Assembly: GCA_041648955.1 (NCBI GenBank) | Contig: JBAZOD010000017.1 | Location: 1-16,781 of the forward strand | Source: JBAZOD01 sp041648955 | GTDB taxonomy: Bacteria; Patescibacteriota; Patescibacteriia; Patescibacteriales; JAQTRU01 | Reading direction: 5' to 3' | Length of the DNA: 16,781 bases | Shown: positions 1-7,839 of the stretch, piece after piece | Layout: each line of letters begins with the position of its first letter | Position numbering within the stretch: position 1 is the first letter of the stretch | Translations under genes and position numbers: made by a program | The notes under the pieces: generated by a model | Told to the model about the DNA's origin: nothing | Databases searched by the model: none | What the model saw: only the letters and a program-made list of their open reading frames with translations

Positions 1-1747
1 CGCTTTCTATCCACAAATCATGATTAATCTTGTACGGCAAGCTTCCGCCTTCGATATCATCCAATTTCCAGCCAAATAAATTTACTCTATCAACTCCAAT
101 ATTTTTCAATTCTATCCACTCTCCTTCTGCATCGCTTCCAGCTGGGTCAGGAAAAATCTCATTTATTATAATAGAGGATGAGTTTGCCATATTCTCGGAT
201 TCAGAAATTATTTTAATAAATTTTTCCTCGCTGGCTTCATTTTCTCCATCACCCACGGTTAACTTCACCGTATAATTTCCAGCTTTTAAATAAACATGTT
301 CTGGAGAAGCTAAACTTAATTTTATTCCATCGCCAAAATCCCAGTTATATTTTAATTCATCCTGATCTTCATCAACTGTGTCAGAGCTGTCAAAAAAAAC
401 TGGTTCGCCCAGATTTGCTTCCTCCGGGCAGGAAAAAGATGCTATCGGAGAATTATTTATAATTTTTACTATATTTTCTTTATTGGGTGTAGCGATTTCA
501 CTCCAAAACCACTTTTTGGTGCTAGTAGCATAATTATAGCTAAAATTCTCTTTAGAATCTTGATAAACTATTTCTTCTTGAGGATCATCCGCTAGGGGCG
601 GGTATAATTTTACTTTATCGCCGCTGTTATTTAAAGCAATTTTACTTTCCTTACGATAAAGTGCAAAATACTCTCCACTCTTTATAAAAACATCCTCTTT
701 GAATTTATATTTTGTTTTGCTATTATCGCCGAGCTGCCAGCCTAAAATATTCATTTCTTTGTCACTGCCATTATACAATTCAATAAACTCCATTTCCGCG
801 TCGCTGCCAATTGGATTAGGAAAAATTTCGGAAATAATTAAGTCGTTGCTATAATCGTAAAGTTTTTTTTCGGATGCACTCACATCATCTTCTTCTCCAT
901 CCGCCACCGCATTTATAATATTGCTCGTCCCCTTGGTCGGCGTAATTGTAAAAGAAAAGTCATTAAAATTATTAAAACTGTTTTGCCCGTCAAATTTTCT
1001 GGCAGAAGAACCTGGGTCAGAAGCGGTTGGAGCATTATTAGCTAAATTTCCATCATCCCAATTGCCGTAAGCAACTTGGTCAATTAATATTCCATTATTA
1101 TCACGCAAAATTATTATATCACCGGCATTATTTAAATTGCCTTTTGGTTTTTCTATAACCAAAAATTTTTCTTTTCCACTCCCACTCAAAATTCCAACCA
1201 AACTTGTTTTGGCCCCGCTGCCCTCTTCGATGGTCCAGCTGGTTAGATCAATATTGCGAGAAGTATTATTATAAATCTCCACCCATTCCTCATCTTCATC
1301 GGTTGGATCGCTGACGAATTCGTTGATTGCCACCTCGCCCAATTTAGCATCTTCTTCCTCGGGGAAAGATGTGGCGGGGGAAGAATCATTTAATGAGGCC
1401 GGCTCTTCCACTGGAGATGCCTGAATTTCCCCGCCACTATCATCCTGATCCGCACTCCCAACCGTAATCAAATCTTTAATTTTCATAAAAGTAGCTTCCT
1501 TAATTCCAGAAACATTTTTTATATCCTCAATTTCTTCAAAAAATTGAATATTTCTATAATCAATAATAGCCTGAGCTTTACTTACTCCTATTTCCGGTAA
1601 GGTATCCAGCTGTTCCAAAGTAGCTGTATTTATATTAATTAATTCTATTGCCCAGCAACTTTTCTCAAAATAAAAAAATCCTGCTAAAAATAACAAGATT
1701 AAAAAAACTTTCCCTGCTCTCTTGAGCAGGCCCTCCTGGTTTTTCAT
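1..1747 (-). CDS. Secreted HhH / lamin-tail / PKD multidomain protein, partial (C-terminus beyond window edge)
   Basis: The minus frame starts at an ATG at 1747 and stays open to base 1, giving at least 582 residues. Residues 1-33 are a signal peptide (KR-rich start, hydrophobic core, cut near CWA/IE). Residues 36-95 form a ComEA-like helix-hairpin-helix (ININTATLEQLDTLPEIG). Lamin-tail-like (LTD) beta domains follow at about 136-275 and 302-425, a PKD domain at 433-515 (YNWDFGDG), and a third LTD begins at about 524. The linkers are acidic and Ser/Asn-rich. LTD and PKD are extracellular beta-sandwich folds; ComEA-type HhH binds DNA. The protein is therefore likely secreted or surface-bound, possibly binding DNA or glycan, but its role is inferred. 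There is no lipobox. It lies 26 bp downstream of the pseudouridine synthase and is probably co-transcribed with it. No Shine-Dalgarno sequence precedes the ATG. Confidence 0.85.
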   Translation of the reverse strand, partial: MKNQEGLLKRAGKVFLILLFLAGFFYFEKSCWAIELININTATLEQLDTLPEIGVSKAQAIIDYRNIQFFEEIEDIKNVSGIKEATFMKIKDLITVGSADQDDSGGEIQASPVEEPASLNDSSPATSFPEEEDAKLGEVAINEFVSDPTDEDEEWVEIYNNTSRNIDLTSWTIEEGSGAKTSLVGILSGSGKEKFLVIEKPKGNLNNAGDIIILRDNNGILIDQVAYGNWDDGNLANNAPTASDPGSSARKFDGQNSFNNFNDFSFTITPTKGTSNIINAVADGEEDDVSASEKKLYDYSNDLIISEIFPNPIGSDAEMEFIELYNGSDKEMNILGWQLGDNSKTKYKFKEDVFIKSGEYFALYRKESKIALNNSGDKVKLYPPLADDPQEEIVYQDSKENFSYNYATSTKKWFWSEIATPNKENIVKIINNSPIASFSCPEEANLGEPVFFDSSDTVDEDQDELKYNWDFGDGIKLSLASPEHVYLKAGNYTVKLTVGDGENEASEEKFIKIISESENMANSSSIIINEIFPDPAGSDAEGEWIELKNIGVDRVNLFGWKLDDIEGGSLPYKINHDLWIES

Positions 1748-1773
1748 ACTAAATATTATTTATTTATAAAATT

Positions 1774-2742
1774 TTATTTAATATTTTCCAAAAACTCCTT
1801 CAACTCCTTCGGCAAATTTATTTTGAAGGTTTGCTTCTCTCCGTCTTTATCATAAAAAGACAGCCTATCTGCTACTAAAAAAATTCGACCGAGATTTAAT
1901 TTTTTATTTTGTTCTCGAGTCTTTTTTGTATTATATAATTCGTCGCCGACAACCGGATGACCATAGGCAAACATATGGACTCTGATTTGATGAGTGCGTC
2001 CGGTTTTTATTTTTACTTTTAGCAGCGTAAAATTTATAAATCTTTTGGCAATCTTAAATTCCGTAATCGCTTCTCTCACGCCCAGCCTATTTAAATTATC
2101 TTTACCCCTGTCGGTTTTTGGCATGGCGGCCATTTTATATCCATCTTGCGCCCGCTTGATGGGAAACGAAATTTTATCTCCTTCTTTATCTACCCGGCCA
2201 TAAACCAAAACCGTATATTCTTTTTCTGTTTTTCTTTTTTTGAATTGATCTTTAAGATTCAAAAAAAATTTTTGGTCTCTGGCAACTGCCACCAAGCCGC
2301 TCGCCTCCTTATCCAAACGATGAACAATTCCGGGGCGATTTTTTTCCTCTCCCACCCTTTTTATTTCCGGATATTTTTCGATCAGCCAATCAGCTAATGT
2401 TTTTTCTTTAACAGATTCAGAGCCATGCATGGTCAGACCGGCCGGTTTATTTATTACTAAATAATCATCAGCATCAGCAATAATTTTTATGTCAGGCATT
2501 ACCGCTTTTAAAGGCTTCTCGATAGAAAGCTCAGCAGCGGTAGAAAAATCCGTCTCAATAATTTTTACTTTATCACCTTCTTTTAAATTATAATGAGAAG
2601 AAATTTCTTCTTCGTTCACAATAATACTGCTTTTCTTTATTAATTTTTGAATTTGACTGCGGGTAAAATCAGGCAAATTTTCAGCTAAAAATCTATCTAA
2701 TCGCGCACCGGCTTGGTCTTTTTTTATTTTAAAATTTTTCAT
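1774..2742 (-). CDS. rluD: RluA-family 23S rRNA pseudouridine synthase (RluD-like)
   Basis: The 322-aa protein isomerises uridine to pseudouridine in RNA, most likely 23S rRNA. Residues 1-60 are an S4 RNA-binding domain (ARLDRFLAENLP, then SQIQKLIKKSSIIVNEEE). The catalytic domain has the KPAG motif at 99-102, the family signature HRLDKEASGL at 141-150 with catalytic Asp144, and the C-terminal GRTHQIRVHM and GHPVVGDELY stretches. Length and order match RluD, but RluA, RluC and RluD cannot be firmly separated by eye, so the symbol is the best guess. The ATG at 2742 is 9 bp after the glycosyltransferase stop, consistent with one transcript. A housekeeping RNA-modification gene inside a surface-glycan run is a mild oddity. 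Confidence 0.9.
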   Translation of the reverse strand: MKNFKIKKDQAGARLDRFLAENLPDFTRSQIQKLIKKSSIIVNEEEISSHYNLKEGDKVKIIETDFSTAAELSIEKPLKAVMPDIKIIADADDYLVINKPAGLTMHGSESVKEKTLADWLIEKYPEIKRVGEEKNRPGIVHRLDKEASGLVAVARDQKFFLNLKDQFKKRKTEKEYTVLVYGRVDKEGDKISFPIKRAQDGYKMAAMPKTDRGKDNLNRLGVREAITEFKIAKRFINFTLLKVKIKTGRTHQIRVHMFAYGHPVVGDELYNTKKTREQNKKLNLGRIFLVADRLSFYDKDGEKQTFKINLPKELKEFLENIK

Positions 2743-2751
2743 AGTATTTTT

Positions 2752-3906
2752 TTAAATAATAGTTTCAATTTGAACGACCATTTCATTAAGGTTAAATTTC
2801 TTTTCCACCGCCTCCTTGGCGTTTTCCCCCAAACTGGAACGAAGGCGCTTGTTATTGTAAAGTTCCATAATCGCCAGCGCCAAAGTTTCGTTATTATTAG
2901 CTACAACCAGTATTCCGGTTTTTTTCTCCAAAACAATATCATCCAGTCCGCAATCAGAAAAACCGACAATCGGCAATTTAGAATTCATTACTTTCAAGAC
3001 TACGTTCAAATTCGACATTTTTGAAGATTCGTCAACAACCACAAAAACATCAAAAGCCTCAAGCCATTTTTTTAAATTTTTTTGATCGCGGACAAACCAA
3101 ACTAAATTACTAATGCCTATTTTTTTTGCCAGCCACCCTAATTTTTTTTCCTGACCGTCTCGAGAAGCTACCCCATCGGTCTCCCCCACAACAATTAACT
3201 GCAAATTTGGGATAACTGTCAAACAAATTTTTGCCGCTTGAAAAAGATTCTCAATCTGATTTGGCGGTAAAAAATCTGTTATCACTCCGACAGTGAAATA
3301 TTTCTTGGAAAAATTTGATTGCTCCGCCTTTGCTAAAGATGAAAAAATATTTTCCTGACATCCAGCCTGATTTAATTTTAATCCCGGTATAATTTTTATT
3401 ATTTTTTTAGGAGAAAATTTCAGATTTCTAAAAGTACTTTCCGACAAACTGGAAAAAACAACCACTTCTGCCCTCCGGATGCAAGCCCGATAAAAAAATA
3501 AAAATAACGAAGATTTTTTCCGATAGTTATTATCCGGCAATTCCAGCCAAATCATTTTAATTCTAAAAATTGGCGCCAAAAAAGAAAATATTATTTTTTC
3601 ATTCCATCCAAGACAAATTATTTCTCTTACTCCCTTTTTGTATCGCAAAGGCAGAAGCGCAAAAAAATAAAACCCGCACAAAAACGGCAAAAGCAAAAGA
3701 AACAATAAAGAATAAAAATAATTAACAGGCTCTGGCCCAAAGTACATTTTTTTTGCTCTGCCCCAATTAGCCTTGAAACGATCAAAAAAATTCGGCCGAG
3801 AAGACAATAAATAAAAAAACCTCTCCCTCTTTTCTAACTCAAAGAAAACATCAAATATAATCTCCGGAACTTCTTTTAGGGAATTAGCTAAAAAAATATT
3901 TTTCAT
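2752..3906 (-). CDS. GT-B fold glycosyltransferase, group 1 / GT4-like, with degenerate EX7E motif
   Basis: The 384-aa protein has a divergent N-terminal half with a hydrophobic stretch at about residues 63-87 (FYSLLFLLLLPF), then a recognisable C-terminal Rossmann half from about 203. This carries VGVITDFLPPNQIENLFQAA, LQLIVVGETDG, a DVFVVVDESSK strand and LPIVGFSDCGLDDIV, as in group 1 transferases. These move a sugar from a nucleotide donor onto a growing glycan or lipid at the cytoplasmic membrane face. In the segment where retaining GT4 enzymes have two glutamates eight residues apart, this protein has Met297 and Lys305, so its activity is uncertain. It lies 13 bp after the flippase gene, which supports a role in surface polysaccharide assembly. 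Donor and acceptor cannot be told. Confidence 0.75.
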   Translation of the reverse strand: MKNIFLANSLKEVPEIIFDVFFELEKRERFFYLLSSRPNFFDRFKANWGRAKKMYFGPEPVNYFYSLLFLLLLPFLCGFYFFALLPLRYKKGVREIICLGWNEKIIFSFLAPIFRIKMIWLELPDNNYRKKSSLFLFFYRACIRRAEVVVFSSLSESTFRNLKFSPKKIIKIIPGLKLNQAGCQENIFSSLAKAEQSNFSKKYFTVGVITDFLPPNQIENLFQAAKICLTVIPNLQLIVVGETDGVASRDGQEKKLGWLAKKIGISNLVWFVRDQKNLKKWLEAFDVFVVVDESSKMSNLNVVLKVMNSKLPIVGFSDCGLDDIVLEKKTGILVVANNNETLALAIMELYNNKRLRSSLGENAKEAVEKKFNLNEMVVQIETII

Positions 3907-3919
3907 ATTTCTAAATAAA

Positions 3920-5365
3920 TTAAATACGGGGCTGTCTTTTTAATAAATTCGAAATTTCATCCTTAGTTATACCTTTAAACAAATAAAGAGAAATAAAATA
4001 AACTACAGCTGAAAAAAACAGAGTGAAAAACAAACCGCTGACATTATCGCAAAAACGAGCAGGCAAAACAAAAAGAAACAGAGCCATGACTGCGGAAGCT
4101 AAAACCGACTTTAAAAAAACTCGAAACTCGGGAAAAAATCCTGAATATTTAAAAGTATAATAAACAGCTGCCAGGGCAATTATTACTTCGCTGTAAATTG
4201 TCATCCAGGCCGCGCCAATATAAGAAAAACGAGGAATAAAAATAAGATAGCCGGCAAGCGCAGTTAAGCTGGTAAAAAAATAAGCGCCAATTATTTTCTT
4301 CTGCTTATCAACGGCGATAATTGCATGCGAAAACATGCTGCCCAAGAATATCGCTCCTGCCGCCAAAACTAAAATCCTCAAAATTCTTCCTGAGTCACTA
4401 AATTCTTGACCAGCGACTAAGGTCATAATTTCTTTTGCCAAAAACTGCGTGCCAACAATTAGGGGAACGGCGAGAATTACCATAAAATCAAAAGATTTTT
4501 GCAAAACTCTCTTGAAAGATTTTTCATCTCCCGTTACCCAATTTATTGTTAAAATAGGCAAAACAATACCAGCGAACATAAAAGGAACAGTGACTAAAAC
4601 ATCTATCACTTTATAAGCGGCTCCATAAACTCCGACGTCGCCCTGAGATTTTATTAAAGATAAAATTAAAGTATCGGCCTTAAGATAAACTAAATTAAAA
4701 ATAATAGTAACGGCTAGCGGCCATGATTTTTTTATAATTTCTTTCCACAAAATCCAATCAAATCCAATCCCCACATGAACGTATCGCCGAGAAAAAATCC
4801 AGTGAAGGAAAAAACTAGCCGCAGAAGAAAATGCCATAGCAGAAACTATTCCCAAAAGGCCTTTATCCATTTTAGCAGCAACTAATACTCCAATTACCAA
4901 AACAATTCGGCTCGCCACCTCAGCAATAGATACTTTGTCCATTTTCAGCTTAATCTGAAACAAACCGACAAAAACTTGATTTAAGGCGGCGAATAAAAAA
5001 GAAAAAGCTGCAATGGCCGCGCCTATTTTTATATCATAGCTATAAGGAAAAAAAATGATCGCTAAAGGAGCAAGCGCTAAAAAAATGACAGCCGATGTCA
5101 AGCGCAACCCGAAAAGGTTGTCTAATATCTTTTTCTCATCTACTCCCGGACGGCTGATCATCTGTACAGTAACCAAAGTCAAACCAAAATCAATTAAAAT
5201 TCCAAAAAAAGACAAAAAAGTAATAATAGTCGTATATTCGCCAAAACCAGTCCTGCCTAAATAGCGGGTCATAATTGCCACTGCGACCAAACCTAAAATT
5301 GTAGCAATCACCTTGCTTATAATTTGAATAGCGGTGTTTTGAAAAACCCTAGCTGATAAACTCAT
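3920..5365 (-). CDS. Polysaccharide (Wzx-like) flippase, MOP superfamily
   Basis: The 481-aa protein is almost entirely membrane-embedded, with about 12-14 hydrophobic segments spread over its length. The N-terminus (SLSARVFQNTAIQIISKVI, then VAIMTRYLGRTGFGEYTTI) is the typical start of Wzx/RfbX-type oligosaccharide flippases, which turn lipid-linked oligosaccharide across the cytoplasmic membrane. It is the first gene of the minus-strand run, with the glycosyltransferase 13 bp downstream, and shares an 84-bp divergent control region with the pilin-like gene. The ATG at 5365 gives a short hydrophilic head before helix 1, and no Shine-Dalgarno sequence precedes it. A lipid II flippase (MurJ) is the main alternative, but the N-terminal motif fits the polysaccharide branch better. 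Confidence 0.85.
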   Translation of the reverse strand: MSLSARVFQNTAIQIISKVIATILGLVAVAIMTRYLGRTGFGEYTTIITFLSFFGILIDFGLTLVTVQMISRPGVDEKKILDNLFGLRLTSAVIFLALAPLAIIFFPYSYDIKIGAAIAAFSFLFAALNQVFVGLFQIKLKMDKVSIAEVASRIVLVIGVLVAAKMDKGLLGIVSAMAFSSAASFFLHWIFSRRYVHVGIGFDWILWKEIIKKSWPLAVTIIFNLVYLKADTLILSLIKSQGDVGVYGAAYKVIDVLVTVPFMFAGIVLPILTINWVTGDEKSFKRVLQKSFDFMVILAVPLIVGTQFLAKEIMTLVAGQEFSDSGRILRILVLAAGAIFLGSMFSHAIIAVDKQKKIIGAYFFTSLTALAGYLIFIPRFSYIGAAWMTIYSEVIIALAAVYYTFKYSGFFPEFRVFLKSVLASAVMALFLFVLPARFCDNVSGLFFTLFFSAVVYFISLYLFKGITKDEISNLLKRQPRI

Positions 5366-5369
5366 AAAA

Positions 5370-5398
5370 TTGAATTATTTGATAATTTTGGCTATAAT
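5370..5398 (+). promoter_or_regulatory. Candidate sigma70-type promoter for the pilin-like gene run
   Basis: TTGAAT at 5370-5375 and a perfect TATAAT at 5393-5398 are separated by exactly 17 bp. Initiation would fall near 5405, leaving a leader of about 45 nt before the ATG at 5450. The match is good, but AT-rich DNA produces such boxes by chance. Confidence 0.55.
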
Positions 5399-5404
5399 CT
5401 AAAT

Positions 5405-5433
5405 ATAATAAGGATACTCTGCTAATAATTAAA
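5405..5433 (-). promoter_or_regulatory. Candidate promoter for the flippase-glycosyltransferase run, facing the plus-strand promoter
   Basis: On the minus strand TTTAAT (5433-5428) and TATTAT (5410-5405) are 17 bp apart, with initiation expected near 5398. That point lies inside the -10 box of the plus-strand promoter, so the two sites would compete for polymerase. It is weaker than its partner and supported only by box matches and spacing. Confidence 0.35.
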
Positions 5434-5449
5434 TTATAACATAAACTAT

Positions 5450-5908
5450 ATGAAAATCATCAAGAAAAAAATTTTTTTCTCTCTGTCTGCTTTAACCTTT
5501 GTTTTTTTAGCGGTTTTTTCTTTTTTTCAGACTGCAACCGCGGTTGAAGCTCAAACTAGCAATCTCTGGAAAATGCAGTCAGGAATAAGCGAAGTAGGAG
5601 AAAAAGCTTTCGGAGGTGAAACCCCAGAAAATGATGTAAGAATAATAGTTGCTAATTCAATAAAAGTTTTTTTGGGATTCTTGGGAATTGTATTTTTAGT
5701 TTTGTTAGTTTCAGCCGGCTGGAAATATATGAAATCTTCCGGCAATGAGGATCAAGTCCATGAAGCTGTTAGCCAAATCCAAACTGCTGTCATCGGCCTA
5801 TTAATAGTTATGTCTGCCTACGCCATTGCTAATTATATAACTACTTGCGTTTTAGACCTAACAAACAGGGGTTCGTATTTCATGTGCAGAGAAACGCCAA
5901 ATTATTAA
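5450..5908 (+). CDS. Pilin-like small membrane protein (CPR T4SS_pilin / TrbC-VirB2-like)
   Basis: The 152-aa protein has a signal peptide at residues 1-34 (KIIKKK basic head, long hydrophobic core, cut near AVEA/Q). A short polar region rich in Gly and Glu follows, then two membrane helices at about 66-94 and 111-132 joined by a charged turn (KYMKSSGNEDQVHEAVSQ). This layout and the GLLIVMSAYAIANYI second helix match the small VirB2/TrbC-like pilin family common in CPR genomes. Cys133 and Cys146 in the tail could pair outside the cell. Family members are presumed to build pili or secretion channels. No VirB4, VirB6 or other transfer gene is visible nearby, so the partner machinery must be elsewhere. 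It heads the plus-strand run, 14 bp before the glycosidase. Confidence 0.75.
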   Translation: MKIIKKKIFFSLSALTFVFLAVFSFFQTATAVEAQTSNLWKMQSGISEVGEKAFGGETPENDVRIIVANSIKVFLGFLGIVFLVLLVSAGWKYMKSSGNEDQVHEAVSQIQTAVIGLLIVMSAYAIANYITTCVLDLTNRGSYFMCRETPNY

Positions 5909-5922
5909 AAAGCAGATAAGCT

Positions 5923-6921
5923 ATGTTCACCGCCCTCAAGAGAGTAAAAAAAATAATCTTTATTTTAGTGATATTTTTATTCGCTATTTTTCTTTTGAGC
6001 CAAGGACATATTTATAATAAGGAGGAACTATCTTATGGACTTACCTTCTCTAAAAAACAGGCGACCAGCCTTGGTTTTAACTGGCAAGATGTTTATCTCT
6101 CAATTCTGGATGATTTAAAAGTAAAAAAAATAAGAATACCGGCCTATTGGAATGACATCGAACAAAAAAACGGCGAATTCAACTGGAACGATTTAGACTG
6201 GGAAATCAACGAGGCAAGCAAAAGGAATGGAGAAATCATTGTAGCAATTGGTGGACGCCTGCCTCGCTGGCCAGAATGCCATTTCCCCGATTGGGCGGAA
6301 AACCTAGAAAAACAAGAAAGGGATAAAAAGATATTAGAGTATATAGACAAAACTGTAAATAGATATAAAAATGAAAATAGGATAGTGGCTTGGCAGGTAG
6401 AAAACGAGCCTTTCCTTTCTCATTTTGGCGATTGCCCGAAATTAGACAAAGAATTATTAGACAAAGAAATCGCTTTGGTAAGAGGAATTGATCAGCGCCC
6501 AATAGTAATCACTGATTCCGGAGAATTATCTCTATGGGTTTCAGCAGCTAAACGAGCGGATATTTTCGGCACCACGATGTATCGGGATACTTATTCCAAA
6601 TTATTAAAAAGATACATTCATTATCCAATTACTCCCGGATTTTTTCGATTGAAAAAAAATATCGCCAACTTATTCGCCCACCCCAAGGAATGGATAGTAA
6701 TAGAGCTGCAAGCTGAACCATGGGGGCCGATACCGTATCAAAATCTTTCTGAAAAAGAAAAAGAAAAAACAATGAACTTGCAAAAATTCCAAGAAATCTT
6801 AGAATTCTCGCGTTTAGCCGGATTTAAAGAATTCTATCTCTGGGGAGCGGAATGGTGGTATTGGGAAAAAATGAATAATAATAACCCGGCGCTTTGGGAA
6901 GCAGCCAAAAAATTGTTTTGA
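5923..6921 (+). CDS. Membrane-anchored clan GH-A glycoside hydrolase-like protein
   Basis: The 332-aa protein has an N-terminal signal anchor at about residues 11-27 (IIFILVIFLFAIFLLSQ) and an extracytoplasmic TIM-barrel domain. Clan GH-A features are visible in order: the early-strand segment VKKIRIPAYWNDIEQKNGEFNW at about 67-88, WQVENEPF with the Asn-Glu pair N161-E162 (expected acid/base), and a late strand IVIELQAEPW with E261 or E265 as candidate nucleophile. The closing strand FYLWGAEWWYW supplies aromatic sugar-stacking residues. It probably cleaves or transfers a beta-linked sugar at the surface, but the substrate cannot be told. It sits between the pilin-like gene and a sugar kinase. 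The gene ends TGA immediately followed by an in-frame TAA, the only TGA stop among the long genes here. Confidence 0.75.
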   Translation: MFTALKRVKKIIFILVIFLFAIFLLSQGHIYNKEELSYGLTFSKKQATSLGFNWQDVYLSILDDLKVKKIRIPAYWNDIEQKNGEFNWNDLDWEINEASKRNGEIIVAIGGRLPRWPECHFPDWAENLEKQERDKKILEYIDKTVNRYKNENRIVAWQVENEPFLSHFGDCPKLDKELLDKEIALVRGIDQRPIVITDSGELSLWVSAAKRADIFGTTMYRDTYSKLLKRYIHYPITPGFFRLKKNIANLFAHPKEWIVIELQAEPWGPIPYQNLSEKEKEKTMNLQKFQEILEFSRLAGFKEFYLWGAEWWYWEKMNNNNPALWEAAKKLF

Positions 6922-6942
6922 TAAACTAAAATCTAAATAATT

Positions 6943-7812
6943 ATGGAAAGCGGTAAAACTAACAATCCTTTTTATGCTATCGGAATAGATATTGGGGGTA
7001 CCAACATGAAGGCGGTGCTTTTTGACGGGCAAGAAATAGTTTCCGATTATTTATTGGCTACTCCAAAAGATAACTTAGAGCATTTTATGATCATGCTCTA
7101 TGCGCTAATTGAACCTCTTATTCAAAAAGCTCGCGAAGACAAAATGAAAATAAAAGGAATTGGCCTGGGCATAGCCGGGATTATAGATCTTAAAGGAGAA
7201 AAAATAATAAAATCCCCGAACATACCGATACTTGATGGAGTCGGATTGATAAATTTATTAGAAAAGAAAACTGGCTTGCCTATAAAAATAGATAATGACA
7301 CAAACTGTTTCTTGCGCGGGGAAATGAAAATTGGCATTGGTAAAAAATATAGCAATGCCTACGGAATAATTATCGGCACCGGTATAGGCGGAGCTTGGTG
7401 GATTAATGATGAAATTTATCAAGGCAGTCATCGTGGCGCCGGCGAGCCAGGCCGAATGATTATTGATTTAGAAAATGATATAGAACTTGAAAAAGCTTAT
7501 CAAAAATTATCCCAAAATAACCCGGCTAATTTAGCGGAAGAGGCTTATCGCGGCGATGATTTAGCTGAAAAATCTTATGAAGAAATCGGCCATTGCCTCG
7601 GCATCGCTTTTTCTAATATTATAAATCTAATTGATCCTGAAGTATTTATCGTCGGCGGCAGCGTTGTAGAATCAAGTGATTTATTTTTCTCAAAAATAAA
7701 AAAAACCATACGCGCCTATGCCATGCACCCTGAATCAAAAAAAATCAAAGTCATAAAGGGCAAACTCGGCCAAGAGGCTGGCTCTATCGGCGCAGCTTTA
7801 TTGATTTCTTAA
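6943..7812 (+). CDS. ROK-family sugar kinase-like protein lacking the zinc motif
   Basis: The 289-aa protein has the actin-like ATPase fold of ROK kinases. Visible parts are the phosphate-1 loop IGIDIGGTNMKAVL (residues 13-26), GIGLGIAGIID (72-82), the IDNDTN motif with expected catalytic base Asp119, the phosphate-2 loop IIIGTGIGG (142-150) and a C-terminal VFIVGGSVV adenosine motif. ROK kinases phosphorylate glucose, ManNAc, fructose or similar sugars. The usual GEIGH is GEPGR (167-171), so the metal-binding His is Arg, and the CxCGxxGCxE zinc cluster is absent. There is no helix-turn-helix, so it is not a ROK repressor. Context suggests salvage or activation of a sugar for glycan synthesis; the substrate is unknown. 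Confidence 0.8.
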   Translation: MESGKTNNPFYAIGIDIGGTNMKAVLFDGQEIVSDYLLATPKDNLEHFMIMLYALIEPLIQKAREDKMKIKGIGLGIAGIIDLKGEKIIKSPNIPILDGVGLINLLEKKTGLPIKIDNDTNCFLRGEMKIGIGKKYSNAYGIIIGTGIGGAWWINDEIYQGSHRGAGEPGRMIIDLENDIELEKAYQKLSQNNPANLAEEAYRGDDLAEKSYEEIGHCLGIAFSNIINLIDPEVFIVGGSVVESSDLFFSKIKKTIRAYAMHPESKKIKVIKGKLGQEAGSIGAALLIS

Positions 7813-7830
7813 AAAACACTACTTTAATAT
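7801..7830 (+). promoter_or_regulatory. Weak candidate promoter for the FkbM methyltransferase gene
   Basis: TTGATT (7801-7806) and TAATAT (7825-7830) are 18 bp apart, overlapping the end of the ROK gene, with initiation near the ATG at 7840. The leader would be almost absent. This is only a possible internal promoter; readthrough from the upstream gene 27 bp away is equally likely. Confidence 0.2.
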
Positions 7831-7839
7831 TACAGCTTC

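Noticed and set aside
30..275. Plus-strand 81-codon frame at the left edge
   Set aside because: It lies antisense to the continuous secreted LTD/PKD protein frame, has no family resemblance, and is a shadow.
5551..5745. Minus-strand frame inside the pilin-like gene
   Set aside because: It is antisense to a gene with a clear signal peptide and membrane helices, with no supporting features of its own.
6919..6924. TGA followed by TAA at the end of the glycosidase, possibly indicating TGA recoding as in Gracilibacteria or SR1
   Set aside because: No in-frame TGA occurs inside the conserved genes read here, and glycine is coded normally, so the standard code is assumed. The tandem stop alone is not informative.
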